Of a DNA stretch of 64,000 nucleotides, positions 29,201-42,197 are shown in pieces; within the stretch, counting starts at the first letter, position 1; each line of letters starts with the position of its first letter. The DNA lies in assembly GCA_013399115.1 (NCBI GenBank), contig VXAA01001428.1:1005-65004 (forward strand), read 5' to 3'. Source of the stretch: Anseranas semipalmata (lineage: Eukaryota > Chordata > Aves > Anseriformes > Anseranatidae). The notes under the pieces were generated by a model, which saw nothing but the letters and a program-made list of their open reading frames with translations, made no database searches and was not told the origin of the DNA. Made by a program: the position numbers and the translations under genes.

Positions 29201-31618
29201 AAAATATATATTCCAGGTGTGGGTTTGGAAAACAGGGCAGGAACTGATTATGCTTTGTTGTTAGGAAAATCTATTTATGAAAAGAAGCACTGGTCATCTA
29301 ACTGTACTGAATAAACAAGAAAATAACTTCTAGCATTTGACTTGTGGCTTGTAACTTAGTGTGTATTTCCAAAGCTAAATGTTAAGCTGGTTTGCCTTTG
29401 GAAATTTAATTCATTTAATATTTCTAAGCACTAAATATTTTATTAAGTAAAAACAGTCAGATTTTAGTTCTTTTGGGTTCTACTTTAATTATCCTATGGA
29501 TAGGGAAATGCTAGTGACAGCCACAGCATCAGCTGAACCACAGCACTATGCAAGCACAGCTCCAGTTCCCAGCGCTGCCCTAGGACCAGAGCATTACAGC
29601 CACTTGTGGCACCCTGGTGAAGTCCCCAGAACAAAAGCCAGCTCTTCGAGCCACCATCAGCTGGAATGCAGCGAAGAGCTTTGTTTTTCCAAGTACAGCC
29701 CTTCCTGTGGCTCAGCAATGGCCAGATAGAAAGCACAGGCAGCGGCAACCTACCATGCTCTTGTGCTTTCTGCCTTACAGGAGAATTAACTAGGTGGGTG
29801 CATATATGGCACAAGCATATACACAATGAAAACTGTTTGAGCTGAGGAATATTTTGGGCAACAGAGCTAGCTCCAGTTCATGTCAGCACCCAGGCAAATG
29901 AGGGCTCCACATCCTGAAACAGCTCTGAGCCTGCCCCAGGTTGATACCAGGCTGTTTCTCAGTCCTCTTGGATGTAAACTCAGTCACTGTTTGCAGCTGA
30001 CCTTCAGAACAAAGAAAGTCATGCAAGTGCTTCTAGATCCCTGTATGCACATAATTCAAAGTATCCTAGCCTACCCCAGACAGCAGCAAAAAGACTAGAA
30101 ACACGTTTGACAGAGGGGCTTAACAAACCAAGGATGACCCAAAAATGTTTTAGTAATTTTTGTAGTAGAAATCATAAAACTCGCCATGAAAGGAGATTTG
30201 GTGTACTACTTTTTCAGCAGTAGAATATATCACTTATAAGACGTCCATCTGCTGTCAGGTGGCAGAGCAGCTATAAACTGCTACCACCTGTACAGCTGCT
30301 GATCAGCGATTTCGTTACACACTAGTCTAAAGCAGAAGATCTAATCTTATAAATTCATTGCAGATCACAATCTGAGAACGGCAGATTGCTGTGGAACAGT
30401 GTAAACCTTTTGTAGGCAAGTCAGCTGAAAGGCAAAGAATATTAGAAATGCTGCACAGGCCATTATCAACTATCAACTGAATTTTATGTTATCCAGTTAG
30501 AAAGCCTAACAAAGCTAAGAAGGAAGAGGGAATAGTTATGTACGGAGTAAAGACAAAATACACAGGTGACATATTTGCTCTGTTTGCACTTACTAAATGT
30601 CAAATTTCTCCCCACACATACACATTCAGGCATTCACATAACTAGACAGTAACTAAAAACTGTGCTCTCTTTATAGCAAGAACAACAAAAGTCAAAGGGT
30701 TTAATTCCAAAACTGTGAGGAATGAAACTAATGTTCCACAGCCCACCTCTGTGTTAGGGAAGTCTATGCATTTTGAAAAAGAGCCTTTGAATTATGTAAA
30801 ACTAAACAAAAAATGCAAACAAGTAGGAATCTTTACTCAAACTGTTTTAGGGCATAGCACGGTCTTGTATTTTGTCCCTATCCTGTCCTCTTGATTTTGC
30901 CTTCCTAGTTGACTGAGCGTACAGGTTTAAGTAACACATATTCAAATAATCTCATGCTAATCTCAAGGTCTATAAAATATGGCATATAAATTAAGGCAAC
31001 TGCTTTCTCATTTTATTGTCTCCAAACATTTAAACTGTAAACTACTGAACTGTAGTACAAAAAAGAATCCCTTGAAGTGTTATTGCAAAACTACGGTTTA
31101 TAATGGTTCACAAAAGTCAATGAATCTATGTGGCTAGTAAGCCTCAGCTGTTGGGCAGCTATGAAAAAAATGTATTCAAGAGCTATTTATTCATTTTTGT
31201 TTGTAGTACTTCATAAACATCACAGCCAAATGGCTCGCAAATGGAACGTGACATACAGAAGGTCACTTTCAGAACTATATGCTCTCAGCAGTTTATCTAG
31301 ATGAGAATGGGATAATCTAGCTAACATCGTGGATGATTTTATTTCACCCTTGCTTTGTCCAATTTACCTCATCTCAGCCACCTTACTCCTCAATTTCCCT
31401 CCTGAGGTCAAGCTTCTGTCCTCGACTCCCCTTCGAACTATTACCATTCTACAATTATCATCTGCCTAGCTACTCTCCATAATCACACACAGCCTACCCA
31501 CAGCCCATTTTTTCTTCTTCTGCCTGTCCACAGTATTCCTTCGTTGAAATATTTCCAACTCCTCCATTTTACACACCTGTTAGTGCAACAAGTAACATGG
31601 TATTTGTTATTGCCTTCT

Positions 31619-32123
31619 CTTGTGAGATCCCCCCAGAGTACTGCATTCAGATCTGGGGCCCCCAGCACAAGATGGACATGGAGCTGTTGGCGCGAGTCCA
31701 GAGGGGGCCACGACGATGGTCAGAGAGGATGAGGGAGCTGGGGTTGTTCAGCCTGGAGAAGAGAAGGCTTCGGGGAGACCTTATAGCAGCCTTCCAGTAC
31801 CTAAAGGGGGCCCGCAGGAAAGCTGAGGCGGGACTCTCTGTCAGGGAGTGTAGCGATAGGACAAGGGGGAACGGCTTTAAACTAAAAGAGGATAGGTTTA
31901 GATCAGATATTAGGAAGAAATTCTTTACTGTGAGGGTGGTGAGGCACTGGAACAGGCTGCCCAGAGAAGCTGTGGATGCCCCATCCCTGGAGGTGTTCAA
32001 GGCCAGGTTGGATGGGGCTTTGAGAAACCTGGTCTAGTGGTAGGTGTCCCTGCCCATGGCAGGGGGGCTGGAACTGGGTGATCTTTAAGGTCGCTTCCAA
32101 CCAAACCATTCTATGATTCTATG
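31619..32123 (+). mobile_element. CR1 LINE 3-prime fragment on the plus strand, well preserved
   Basis: This is the only CR1 copy in intron 1 oriented against NDUFS4. It encodes the C-terminal end of the CR1 polymerase ORF (blocks [45 protein letters not shown]), stopping at about 32037. The untranslated tail and terminal CTATGATTCTATGG units follow, ending at 32123. One frame stays open from about 31627 to the natural stop except for a short frame-preserving loss near the RRATK-like block, so it looks younger than its neighbours. It belongs to the same subfamily as 25084-26265 and 40051-41285, with which it forms inverted pairs. Confidence 0.93.
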
Positions 32124-32129
32124 GTGATA

Positions 32130-32790
32130 TTTCTATAATTCTTTGCCTACTGAGTTACATGCAGAGACAATACACCAATGGCGCCATCTTACAAGAATAA
32201 CTATGATTTGAGTTTTCAGGTCAGCTTGTTCTCTAATGTTAACAGCCCGAAGACAAAGGCTGTCAGACCACGTGCCAGGGCCCTGAGGGCACTAACAGGC
32301 CTTAGTAACTATGAGCAGCTTCACCCATAGCCTCTGTGAACACCAGAAGCTCCATTTAAGCTCAGCTCTTGGTCTTCAGTCCTTGCCTGAGTGACATGGT
32401 TAAGTGTGCCTGTCTCCAGTCCTGACTCTGGCTCCTGTCTCAATCCCTCACCCAAGCTGCAGCATGGCTCCCATCATGTTTCTACCCTGTTGCCTGGAGG
32501 GACTTGAGACACACACATTGCAGCTTGTCTTCAAACCTGTCTCTGGCTCCTTTTGCTCCTGACTGGACTCCCTGGATGGACCCTAGACCTGGCATTTATC
32601 ACTTATATGTGTCTGGGACTGTTGACGGACCTATCAGCAGCACCCAACTCTGCTCATGTTGAGATGCTGTGGGACTGTGTCTTGGTCAGTGAGAGTACTG
32701 TCCTTGCTGGGATCACCTTCAGTTTCCAGCTTGCATTCCCTTCAGGAACAGCCAGACCTTGCTGCTCCCTGACGCTTTGATAGTCATTAA
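32130..32790. other. Unclassified GC-richer block next to a CR1 copy
   Basis: Right after the CR1 copy ends, about 650 bases are distinctly richer in C and G than the intron around them and contain recurrent CTGGCTCC / CCTGTCTC-like strings (about 32400-32580). It ends near a TTAATTTCTATTAAATTCAGCTTC-type AT stretch that includes the polyadenylation-like hexamer ATTAAA. This composition would suit a solo long terminal repeat or another interspersed repeat, but I could not identify terminal TG/CA ends or a target-site duplication. No protein is recognisable. Confidence 0.3.
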
Positions 32791-34210
32791 TTTCTATTAA
32801 ATTCAGCTTCATCAACTGCATGTAATATATTTGCACATGTTTTTCAGCCTTGTTACTTTGCAGCCAAACCAAAGGACTTAATTTTTAACTAGTTTCTCTA
32901 TAATGACCAAGTTTATATCTTACCACTTTCTAAAAAGATACTAACCACAAAGATTTTTGTTGTGGGAACCAGTGTGATTAATTAGCTTCAACAATACACA
33001 CCCATCCTTAGGTTAAAACAAACGGTTGGCTGCAACCTATGTGGCCTATGTTAAGTGTCTCCAAATGAAGTTTTACAAAAGTTATCACATCAGAACTTTA
33101 AATGCTATTCTACATGTAAGCGCAAGTAGCGATTACATGGCGCTAGTTTACAAACAAAAGTACTTTCTTCTATAGCATATTGTATAAACATCTGCAGTCT
33201 TCGGACAACTATGATGAGGGATAAATTATGGTGTGGTAGAAGAGTAATATGAGATTATCAAGTTCCTCAAATGAAGTCTGCTTTAAAAGAATGGTTGACT
33301 GCACTGTTGTTCCAAAATTACATTACTGAATTTTCTTTCCATTTAAAGCTATTAATGTAAACACACCTTACAATCATTTTTTGACAATTCACCTTTGAGA
33401 TAAAAATAACCTCATTGGCTACCAGATTTGTGTGTTTTCTTGTATTCTTATTTATACATTGACTCTCTTCTCCTCCACTGGTACTATTCTTTCCTTTTGC
33501 TAGTCTCTTTTCAAAGTCCTACTATCTGAGTAGCTATTAGCTCTCTGAAAGGAGACTACTAGCCTCACTCTTTTCTTAAGTGGAATAAACCCTTAAGGCA
33601 AAACTGGTGCTTCAAATGCAAACCTTATTCTTGAATTCCAGTTCAGACAACATTCAGATTATTTGTCTCTTTCTCTGGTAGGCACAATCAACATTGATGT
33701 ATGACAAAACATCACTGCTGCAGAATTCCCCTTCAGATAACTTATGCAGCACATACAAATATGCCTTGAGTACATGACAGAACAGTCAAAACTACTGCAT
33801 GAAGAGCTGTTTTTTTCCTTAATTTAAAATATAGCGGTTCTAACTGCAGGTACTAAGGCACTTGCTTATTGTTGGGTCTTTAAATAGCTACTAAATACAA
33901 CTCTAGTTCTCTAATGAAAAATGGTACTTCTGAATATTATTGAGTTCACATACAATAGCCATAAAAATCTCTAACTAAAACTATTGAAATACATAGAAAA
34001 GATGAAGAATTAAACAGTTATTCTATGCAACAAAAATCTGTTTTGGACTTTAATACAAATAGCATCACTAACATTAGCAGGACATTACCTTGTTAGATTG
34101 ATAGCAAATAACAATATCAGAAGAATTATATATGTACTGTACACATTCATAAAAGATCAGTCTTCAAATATTTTATATAAAATACATCACATCTGAGTTT
34201 TAAAAAATTA

Positions 34211-34985
34211 CAGAATCACAGAATCACATAATATCCCGAGTTGGAAGGGACCCATAAGGATCATCGAGTCCAACTCCTGGCACTGCACAGGTCTACCCAA
34301 AATTTTAGACCATGTGACTAAGTGCACAGTCCAAACGCCTCTTAAATTCAGACAGGCTTGGTGCAGTGACTTCTTCACTGGGGAGCCTGTTCCAGTGTGC
34401 AACCACCCTCTCAGTGAAGAACCTCTTCCTAATGTCCAACCTAAACCTCCCCTGCCTCAGCTTGACACCATTGCCGTGGGTTCTATCACTGGTGATTAAG
34501 GAGAAGAGGTTGGCGCCTGGCCCTCCACTCCCCCTCGCAAGGAAGTTGTAGACTGCGATGAGGTCTCCCCTCAGCCTCCTCTTCTCCAGGCTGAACAGGC
34601 CAAGTGACCTCAGCCGCTCCTCATACGTCTTCCCCTCTAGGCCCTTCACCAACTTCGTCGCCCTCCTCTGGACACTCTCCACTTTGTACTGTGGTGCCCA
34701 GAACTGCACACAGTACTCAAGGTGAGGCCGCACCAGCGCAGAGTAGAGCGGGACAATCGCTTCCCTCGACCGGCTAGCAATGCCGTGCCTGAAGCACCCC
34801 AGGATACGGTTGGCCTTCCTGGCTGCCAGGGCACACTGCTGGCTCATGTTCAACTTGCTGTCAACCACAACCCCCAGATCCCTCTCTGCGGGGCTGCTCT
34901 CCAGCGTCTCATTACCCAGTCTGTACGTATAGCCAGGGTTGCCCTGTCCCAGGTGCAGGACGCGGCACTTGCTCAGCTGTTCATG
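34211..34985 (-). mobile_element. CR1 LINE 3-prime fragment
   Basis: The copy begins at its 3-prime end with CAGAATCACAGAATCACATA and runs on the minus strand, in the sense direction of NDUFS4. From about 34868 back to 34305 one frame encodes the polymerase C-terminus: [51 protein letters not shown] and [10 protein letters not shown], ending with an in-frame stop at the expected place. The tail sequence (CCGAGTTGGAAGGGACCC, GTCCAACTCCTGG) places it with 23326-24240 rather than with the subfamily of 31619-32123. A few codons are missing in the VQRRATK-proximal region. The 5-prime end is truncated. Confidence 0.93.
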
Positions 34986-37224
34986 AAATCTTCCATGTTA
35001 ACACTGCAAGAACAAACAGCTGTAAGAAATGTTTGCCCACACACATTCTGGAGCTGCCTACAGTCTGTCTGGTCAAGTCAGAAGTTAATTTACTTCCTCA
35101 ACATCAGTCACAGGTCAAGGGAAGATTAAGACATACACAAATTACTGCTGCTAGAAAGCAGCTTGTTAATAAAATAGTACTAAACATACTTTTATACTGG
35201 CCAGGAGGGAGCAACTCCACTTAGAAACTCAGACAAAAGTATGCCATGCATTTCTTAGGAAATACAGAAATATGCATTATAAAGAAGGTAATGGCAATTT
35301 TTCAGCTTGCCTCCTGCTAGCTTAACAGTATTTTTAATTAGAAACAATAATGGATGTGAGCTTAAGACAACTTGGATGTGTATTTTGTGACATACTCAGA
35401 AGCCAATTCTTGCAAAAATTTTAAAAAGCATACTGAAATCCACTGTATTGTTGTGAGAATGAAAACACATATATGGATAAAACTATAAAAATAAGCTCTG
35501 AAGGATTATACAAATTTACTGAAGCTGTTAGTGTAAAAGAAGATGCTTTCAAACTTGTTCTCATTTTTTTAAATACTATTTATAGCAGGTTTGAGCTTTC
35601 CTGCCCAGCATTTCAATACATATAACTTTTCTCTTACAACAGCCAATTTGGTCAATAGCAGAAAAATCAATAGCTGCTGCAGGAGGTGGAATATCTTTCA
35701 TTTCCAGTTTTCCTTGGAATATTATAAGTTTAATTTCAGGTCTTATTGTAACAAAAAAAATGCAAACAGGATTCATTTTTAAAGAATCGAAAATGCACAA
35801 GTTTAAGAACAGATACTTTCCTGCATCACTGAGATCAGCGTAAAGCACAATAACTATGAAGACTACATGTCACTCCCAGACAGAAATGAGTAGTGATTTT
35901 GCTTTTTTGTCTCCAGAAGTTTATCTTATGCCTAATATTGCTTTCAAGCATGTTTAATGTTTGCAGATTCCTTAAAAAAATAAAATTGACAAACACTTGA
36001 CACAGGTTCGAGATGTTTGGAAACTATTACTATTCTAAGCATATGATTTGTCCATAGAATAAGAAGATGTCAGCAAAAACAATATTGGAAATTAAGAAGG
36101 TAGCTAAAAGTTTAAAATATCAATCATACTAGCTGTAATTAGTGTTTCCATCCTCGCCATTTGTCAACATGGGCTTAAGAACAAGCAAAATTACCCACAG
36201 TGCCACAAGGGAGACTTAGTACATTGGTCTAATATACTGAGACCTATACATTGGTATAACAATTCCTACTGTGTTTATTTCCTCCCAAAATAGAAGTGCT
36301 AGATACTTATTTTGGCTGTAGCTAGTTGCCAGTGCAAGGCCAAAGCAGCACATTATTGAGATAGGTGGTATTAATTAAAGTCTTGAGTTACTTCACTTTT
36401 AGAACTTAAGTTCTGAATCTTACTCGTACATTTTGCTAGTACCTGCTTTTGTGAAGAACAGCTTTGACGGTGACAGCTCCTACCAGTCAAAAATACGAGC
36501 CCCAAACAGCCATCTTCTGGGCAACCATATATAGATACTGCATTGAGTTTAGATTTATAGTGGAAAAAGATGGTTAACTGAATCATAATGCTCAAGCCTA
36601 CATTAAGGGAACATCAAGGTTATTCTGTAACCCAAAAAGTATTTTCCCAGTCTAAGTTAAACATGCTGAACAGTATACATTAAACCACTACAACTAAAGC
36701 AAATTTTATTATTTTGTTGACATAGATTTGAAATGCTATCTATTGACAGCTGGCATTCAAATTCCCTTTCTTCATGTATCCATATGGCATTTCTTAATCT
36801 ATAAATTTCTTGTTTGAAGTCATTGTAACATGTTGTACAAAAACACTTCTCTCAAACTTAGAGATACCAAATATTTGGTATTAGGAAATACCGCCATAAA
36901 AGCCTTTTCCATGAAAGAATTTGTTTATTTTTGTTTTTGTTTTTTAAACCAAAATAGGCATCATTTTCAAACACAGTATCAGGACCTATTTTAAACTGTT
37001 TAGTCCCTAAGGAAAATATTATGTCCTTCTGTTTTAGGATATTAGTGCCAACAAACTTCACCTCTGCCCCCCTCTTTTTTTTTCTTTTTCTCTCATTCTC
37101 CACTCCTCTTCAAATCTTCAAAGTAGAGGGAAGATCACTAGGTTGTCAGATCAGTAGATTTAGGAAGAAGTTATTTTAGCATGAAATAATGTCTTTTTAA
37201 AGATATGCCAGACTTTAGTAAGTG

Positions 37225-37262
37225 ACCCAAACTGACTAGTTCTGAACCCAAACTGACTAGTT
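37225..37262. repeat. 21-bp-period tandem duplication
   Basis: ACCCAAACTGACTAGTT occurs at 37225-37241 and again at 37246-37262, separated by CTGA. It is a local duplication in intron 1. Confidence 0.8.
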
Positions 37263-38038
37263 GCACTGAGCTGGTTAATAAAAGCTTTCAACTGCTTTAG
37301 TGCAGAAGCAAGCCCACAGCTTATTTACTATCTATCTTTCCATAAAAACATACCTTCAAGGTCTTTCTTCTTTTCTCTGTTAAATCTCCTCTTGCTAAAA
37401 AGGCTGTCATTCCTCTCTCTTTGGGTTTCTAATTCCAAAAGTGAAGGAAACAAATACAATTAAAATAAATCACTCCGAGTTATATGCTCAACTATGAGCA
37501 GCAATTTAAGAAGTTTCATCAGGAATGCTTTGCTGTCATCACCTCCTGCTCTATTTACTTTTCTCTGATTACATTAGAAAAACAGTTATTTCCAGAACAA
37601 CACTTCTCTCCCCTTCCTCCATTCTCAAACTTTGGCCCTCCTCAACTCTCTTCCCCGTCTGACCCTCTTATTTTCACATCTTTCTGCTGATCCTCTTCCT
37701 CACCTAGACTAACACTAAAACTACCTGAAATTTAAGAAACGTTATGGGAATCCCATGGAACATTAAGGACAAGAACTAGAAAAAGTCTAAACAATATGAA
37801 GTGTGGTATTTTTCACTTTTATGTTTCTCTCATCTGTGAGAGAATTCTTCATTTTGACAGCAACATTCTAATGTTCTGAATGTTTCATTACATCCAAAAT
37901 TTCCTGTTCTCCGTGTGGCCTTTCCAAAGCATCCCCTTTCCATTCTAAAGGAAACAGGAAACAGTCCTTCACCCTGTTCCCCATACTGCCAAAAGTAGGA
38001 AACTGAAAACACTACTCTGGTTCACCAGAGCTGCTCTG

Positions 38039-38067
38039 ACCTAGTATGGATATGCACCATACTAGGT
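38039..38067. repeat. Perfect 11-bp inverted repeat, 7-base loop
   Basis: ACCTAGTATGG (38039-38049) and CCATACTAGGT (38057-38067) are exact reverse complements around ATATGCA. It lies in NDUFS4 intron 1 outside any CR1 copy. Confidence 0.7.
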
Positions 38068-38818
38068 TGATGAATATCCATGAACAATATACCAGTCAGG
38101 AATAACACAGTATGTTGTTGTCCTGTCAGCTACTGCAGGACAGAAAGGACAGAAAGCAAGTAAGGATTATCAATTTTGACATCCTACATAAAGTACTGCA
38201 AAAGGACTCAAGTTATCCTACTTGTCAGAAATCTCTCTCTGTCAAAGCATGCAAAACTGATGTAGGAAGATGTTCTTCCTTCACTAGAAACAGAGACCAG
38301 ATGATCATTCAAGAGACATGTGACAATAAGAAATAACCACTGATGATGCTTTCAGACACAGTAAGTATCAAGATTTGGCTGCTAGACTCTCTTATCCACA
38401 CAATTATTGTTTCAACAGTGTGGACAGAGTCAAAAAGAATAGATTTTAAATTAACTATACACATATATATGGAACATCTACTTCTTCCAAACTACTGCTT
38501 GAAGCTGTCTGCAAGATCAGACAAAGACTCACTGCTGCCTGGAGTCTTGTTTTTAAACTTATCTTCATTAACTGCAGTGTTTTTCATCTTTTTCTCCCAT
38601 TGCTATGTCCGTCTGTCTCTCCATATCTTTCATCCCGAGTCTGCTCCAAACCTCCACGTCACTGTAATCTTATGACTAAGAAACTCCCTGAAGCTTCAAT
38701 CTGCATTTCAGTTTACAGTTATACTATTGTGTAGTAGAACAGGTTGATTCACCATACTTGCTCTGATATGCATTAAAAGCAAAATAGAAATTAAAAATAA
38801 AATTGTAAAATCCAAGTT

Positions 38819-38850
38819 AAATATATGTTTTAATAAATATATGTTTTAAA
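38819..38850. repeat. 16-bp AT-rich tandem duplication
   Basis: AAATATATGTTTTAAT at 38819-38834 is followed directly by AAATATATGTTTTAAA. It is a simple two-copy repeat. Confidence 0.75.
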
Positions 38851-40050
38851 AGTTCTTTTTCCCCTATAAACAACCAAAAGAAACTACGTATAAGTACAAC
38901 TTACACTGCAAGGGCAAGACATCTATGAACTTTATCCCCGATCTTACTTTGAAATTTTAACCCAGACAGCGTATGCAGATGTGGTTAGCTACTGGATCAA
39001 TTCTGATTAAGTTAAATACTGCAGAACTACTTTTTTATTAAAGAAAAATCAGAGCTTCTGATGTGTCTGAACCTGACAACACCACACATACATCATCTTT
39101 TACAGCATATGAGAGTAAGTGACTGGCATGCACAACAGGTGGATGAAATAATAAATAAGAGTACTGCTGCAACATGTTACTTATTCAAAGTCTGAAAAAA
39201 GTCACACTGGCTAGCACTAACACTAGCTAAACAGTACTTCGATTAGCCAGGAAGAGCCAGAGCTTTGTGAATCTTTGTACAGGTCTCTGGTCAACCCAGA
39301 TCTATCTCTGGGAAGTCTACTAAGCCATACTTTAAAAACATGCAACAAAAGTCAATACTATTCTGAAGAAAATAAATAATATATATAAAAAAGAACAATA
39401 ACATGAAAAAGTCAGTCATTCTGAGGAAAAAAAATTGAAATTAACAAACATTTTCTCTATTACTGATGAAAGAGCAAGGTGGTAATTGAAGAATTTGCTA
39501 GGCTTCTGCATTTAGAAGTTCTTTATTTTCCCACAAAAATGGCTTCCCCCCTTTTCCTGTTATGAGCAAACTCTCTTGCTAATGTATATGCCAACTGAAG
39601 AATAAGAATTAAATAGCATCCCAGGTTTCCTCATTCTCTTGAGCACGCAGCATGAATTGAGTAACAGGCTTCCTACTACACAAATGTCCTTATTCTTCAC
39701 TCCCATAACCTCAGGTGTCCATTATGATGAATTAGCAAAACATTTCTGATCATCCTGTCTTTACAACAGAATTACAAGAAGCAGGTAATACATTCTGAAG
39801 AATCATCATCTATCACTGAAAAGTGACAAGAACAATCCATTATTATGAAATGTATGAGCTGTATAGCCAGGTGCTACACCTGCACACAGAAAATACTCTG
39901 CTCCTGCAACAGAAAGTAGTATCTTTGTATCTTGACTGCAATACCTCGTGAAACAAAGAGATTCTGAAATGCTAAGTGGTTTTGGAATGAACAGCTCATT
40001 CTCAGTTCAGTAGAAATTTGTTTGTTCTTCAAATACAGAGCATTTAAAGT

Positions 40051-41285
40051 TCACAGAATCATGCAATGGTTTGGTTTGGAAGGGACCTTAAAGATCACCT
40101 AGTTCCAACCCTCTGCCATGGGCAGGGACACCTCCCAGTAGACCAGGTTGCCCAAAGCCCCATCCAACCCGGCCTTGAGCACTTCCAGGGATGGGGCATC
40201 CACAGCTTCTCTGGGCAGCCTGTTCCAGTGCCTCACCACACTCAGAGTAAAGCATTTCTTCCTAATACCTAATTTAAACCTAACCTCTTTTAGTTTAGAA
40301 CTGTTCCCCCTTATCCTATCACTATCTGCCCATGTAAAAAGTCACTCTCCATCTTTTTTGTAAGCTCCCTTTTAAGTACTGAAAGGCCACAGTGAGGTCT
40401 CCCAGGACCCTTCTCTTCTCTATGCTAAACATCCCCAGCTCTCTCAGCCTGTCTTCATATGACAAGTTCTTCGGCCCTCTGATCATCTTTGTGGCCCTCC
40501 TCTGGACCCACTCTAACAGGTCCATGTCTTTCTCGTGCTGGGGGCCCCAGACCTGGATGGAGTACTCCAAGAGGGGCCTCATGAAGGTAGAGCAGAGGGG
40601 GACAATCACCTCCCTTGACCTGCTGGCCACACCTCTGCTGATGCAGCCCAGGATGCAGTTGGCCTTCTGGGCTGCAAGCGCACACTGCTGGCTCATGTCA
40701 AGCTTTTCATCCACCAGAACCCCCAAGTCCTTCTCCACAGGGCTGCTCTCAACGAGTTCTCCACCCAGTCTGTCCTCCTGTCTGGGATTGCCCCGACCCA
40801 GGTGCAGCACCCTGTACTTGGACTTGTTCAACCTCACCAGGTTCACATGGGCCCACTTCTCAAGCTTGTCCAGGTCCCTTTGGATGGCATCCCTTCTTTC
40901 TATTGTATTGACACCACCACTCAGCTTAGTGTCATCTGGAAACTTGCTGAGGGTGCACTCGATCCCACTGTCTGTGTCACTGATAAAGATATTAAACAGC
41001 ACTGGTCCCAAGATGGACCCCTGAGGTACACCACTCATCACTGGCCTCCATCTGGACACAGAGCCATTGACCGCAACTCTCTGGCTGCAGCCATCCAGCC
41101 AATTCCTTATCCACTGAATAGCCCACCCTTCAAATCCACCTCTCTCCAATTTAGAGATCAGGATGTGATGTGGGACCATGTGAAAGGTCTTACAGAAATC
41201 CAGGTAGATGACATCGGTTGGTCTTCCCTTGTCAACTGACGCAGGTACTTCATCACAGAAGTTAAAGTTCTGTTTTACCAGTTCA
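40051..41285 (-). mobile_element. CR1 LINE fragment with the most complete polymerase domain in the window
   Basis: The 3-prime tail starts at 40051 (TCACAGAATCATGCAATGG) and the element reads on the minus strand. A frame open from about 41270 to 40322 encodes motif A ([14 protein letters not shown], aspartate kept), the following [13 protein letters not shown] block, motif B ([14 protein letters not shown]), motif C as FPDDTKL, and the thumb region ([39 protein letters not shown]). In motif C the alanine of FADD is proline, although both aspartates remain. The KAFD block reads KTFH. The frame stops early at 40322 and the usual C-terminal sequence lies beyond the stop, so the protein is truncated. 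The 5-prime end is lost within the fingers region. Confidence 0.95.
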
Positions 41286-42197
41286 ACATACCCACGCTCT
41301 CTAATGCAAGGCGAAACTGCAATCTTTCCCAAGACAAAGACATTTAAGAGAGTCCCTCCTTTGTTTTCCTCCTATTCATATGCAACTTGAAGAATTGTAC
41401 TATTTAAATTATGCCCTTTAAGCAAATTTTGGCTGAGCATAACTAAGAGGTCAAATTTGAAGTAATTCAGTAGGACAGGCAAACTAGGTGCATCCTTCTT
41501 CCCAGAGAGGTCAAACTCAGAAGAACACATTCAACATAATTTTAAGATCATGAAAACTGATAGATCTTACAGCATGAAAGCTTCAAAACTGTGATCTAAT
41601 CAAACGAGGCACTTCTACTTTCTGTCTCAGATCAAACCACCTGCTAATGGTCTGTTAGGCTCACCACTAGAAGAAGAGTGACACGCAGTAACTGCTGCTT
41701 CAGTGATTTAAACTAGGCATACACAATTTCCTAAAGATATCAGGAACATTGCTGTATGTGCTCCCAATTTAGGACTGAACACTTATTTCCCTGGTGTGTT
41801 AGCAGTCACCAGTTCAGAAACACCAAGTGACTTTGGCATGTTTATTCTGAAGTGCTTAAACATGCACCGATAAACTCAATCTTTGCATTAGAGGAAGACA
41901 TAGTATTTGCAAGAATCAAATATAACTCATGGAAATCAGAATAGAATCTTTTTTGACTATTGGAAAATGACCCTGGGAACTGTTTTCAAAATCAGAAGGT
42001 GGCTATCTAATTCTGTAATTGCAGTTCCAAAATCTGGAGAACTATCAGAAGTTTTGCATTAAAAAAAAAAAAAAAGCAAAACCCACTACAAATAAAACTG
42101 TCGCTTGAGGTTTTTAACTTTAACCCTATAGCTGTCAAACAATAAGCGATATTACTCCCATGATTTCAGCAAACAACACGAATCTATAATTGCATGG

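Noticed and set aside
29494..29826. 110-codon minus-strand frame in a GC-richer patch
   Set aside because: It has no ATG-plus-splice context fitting NDUFS4 and no family motif; the patch itself may be an unrecognised repeat.
40322..41332. 336-codon frame as a host reverse-transcriptase gene
   Set aside because: It is the interior of a 5-prime-truncated CR1 copy, with altered motif residues, an early stop and a CR1 tail.
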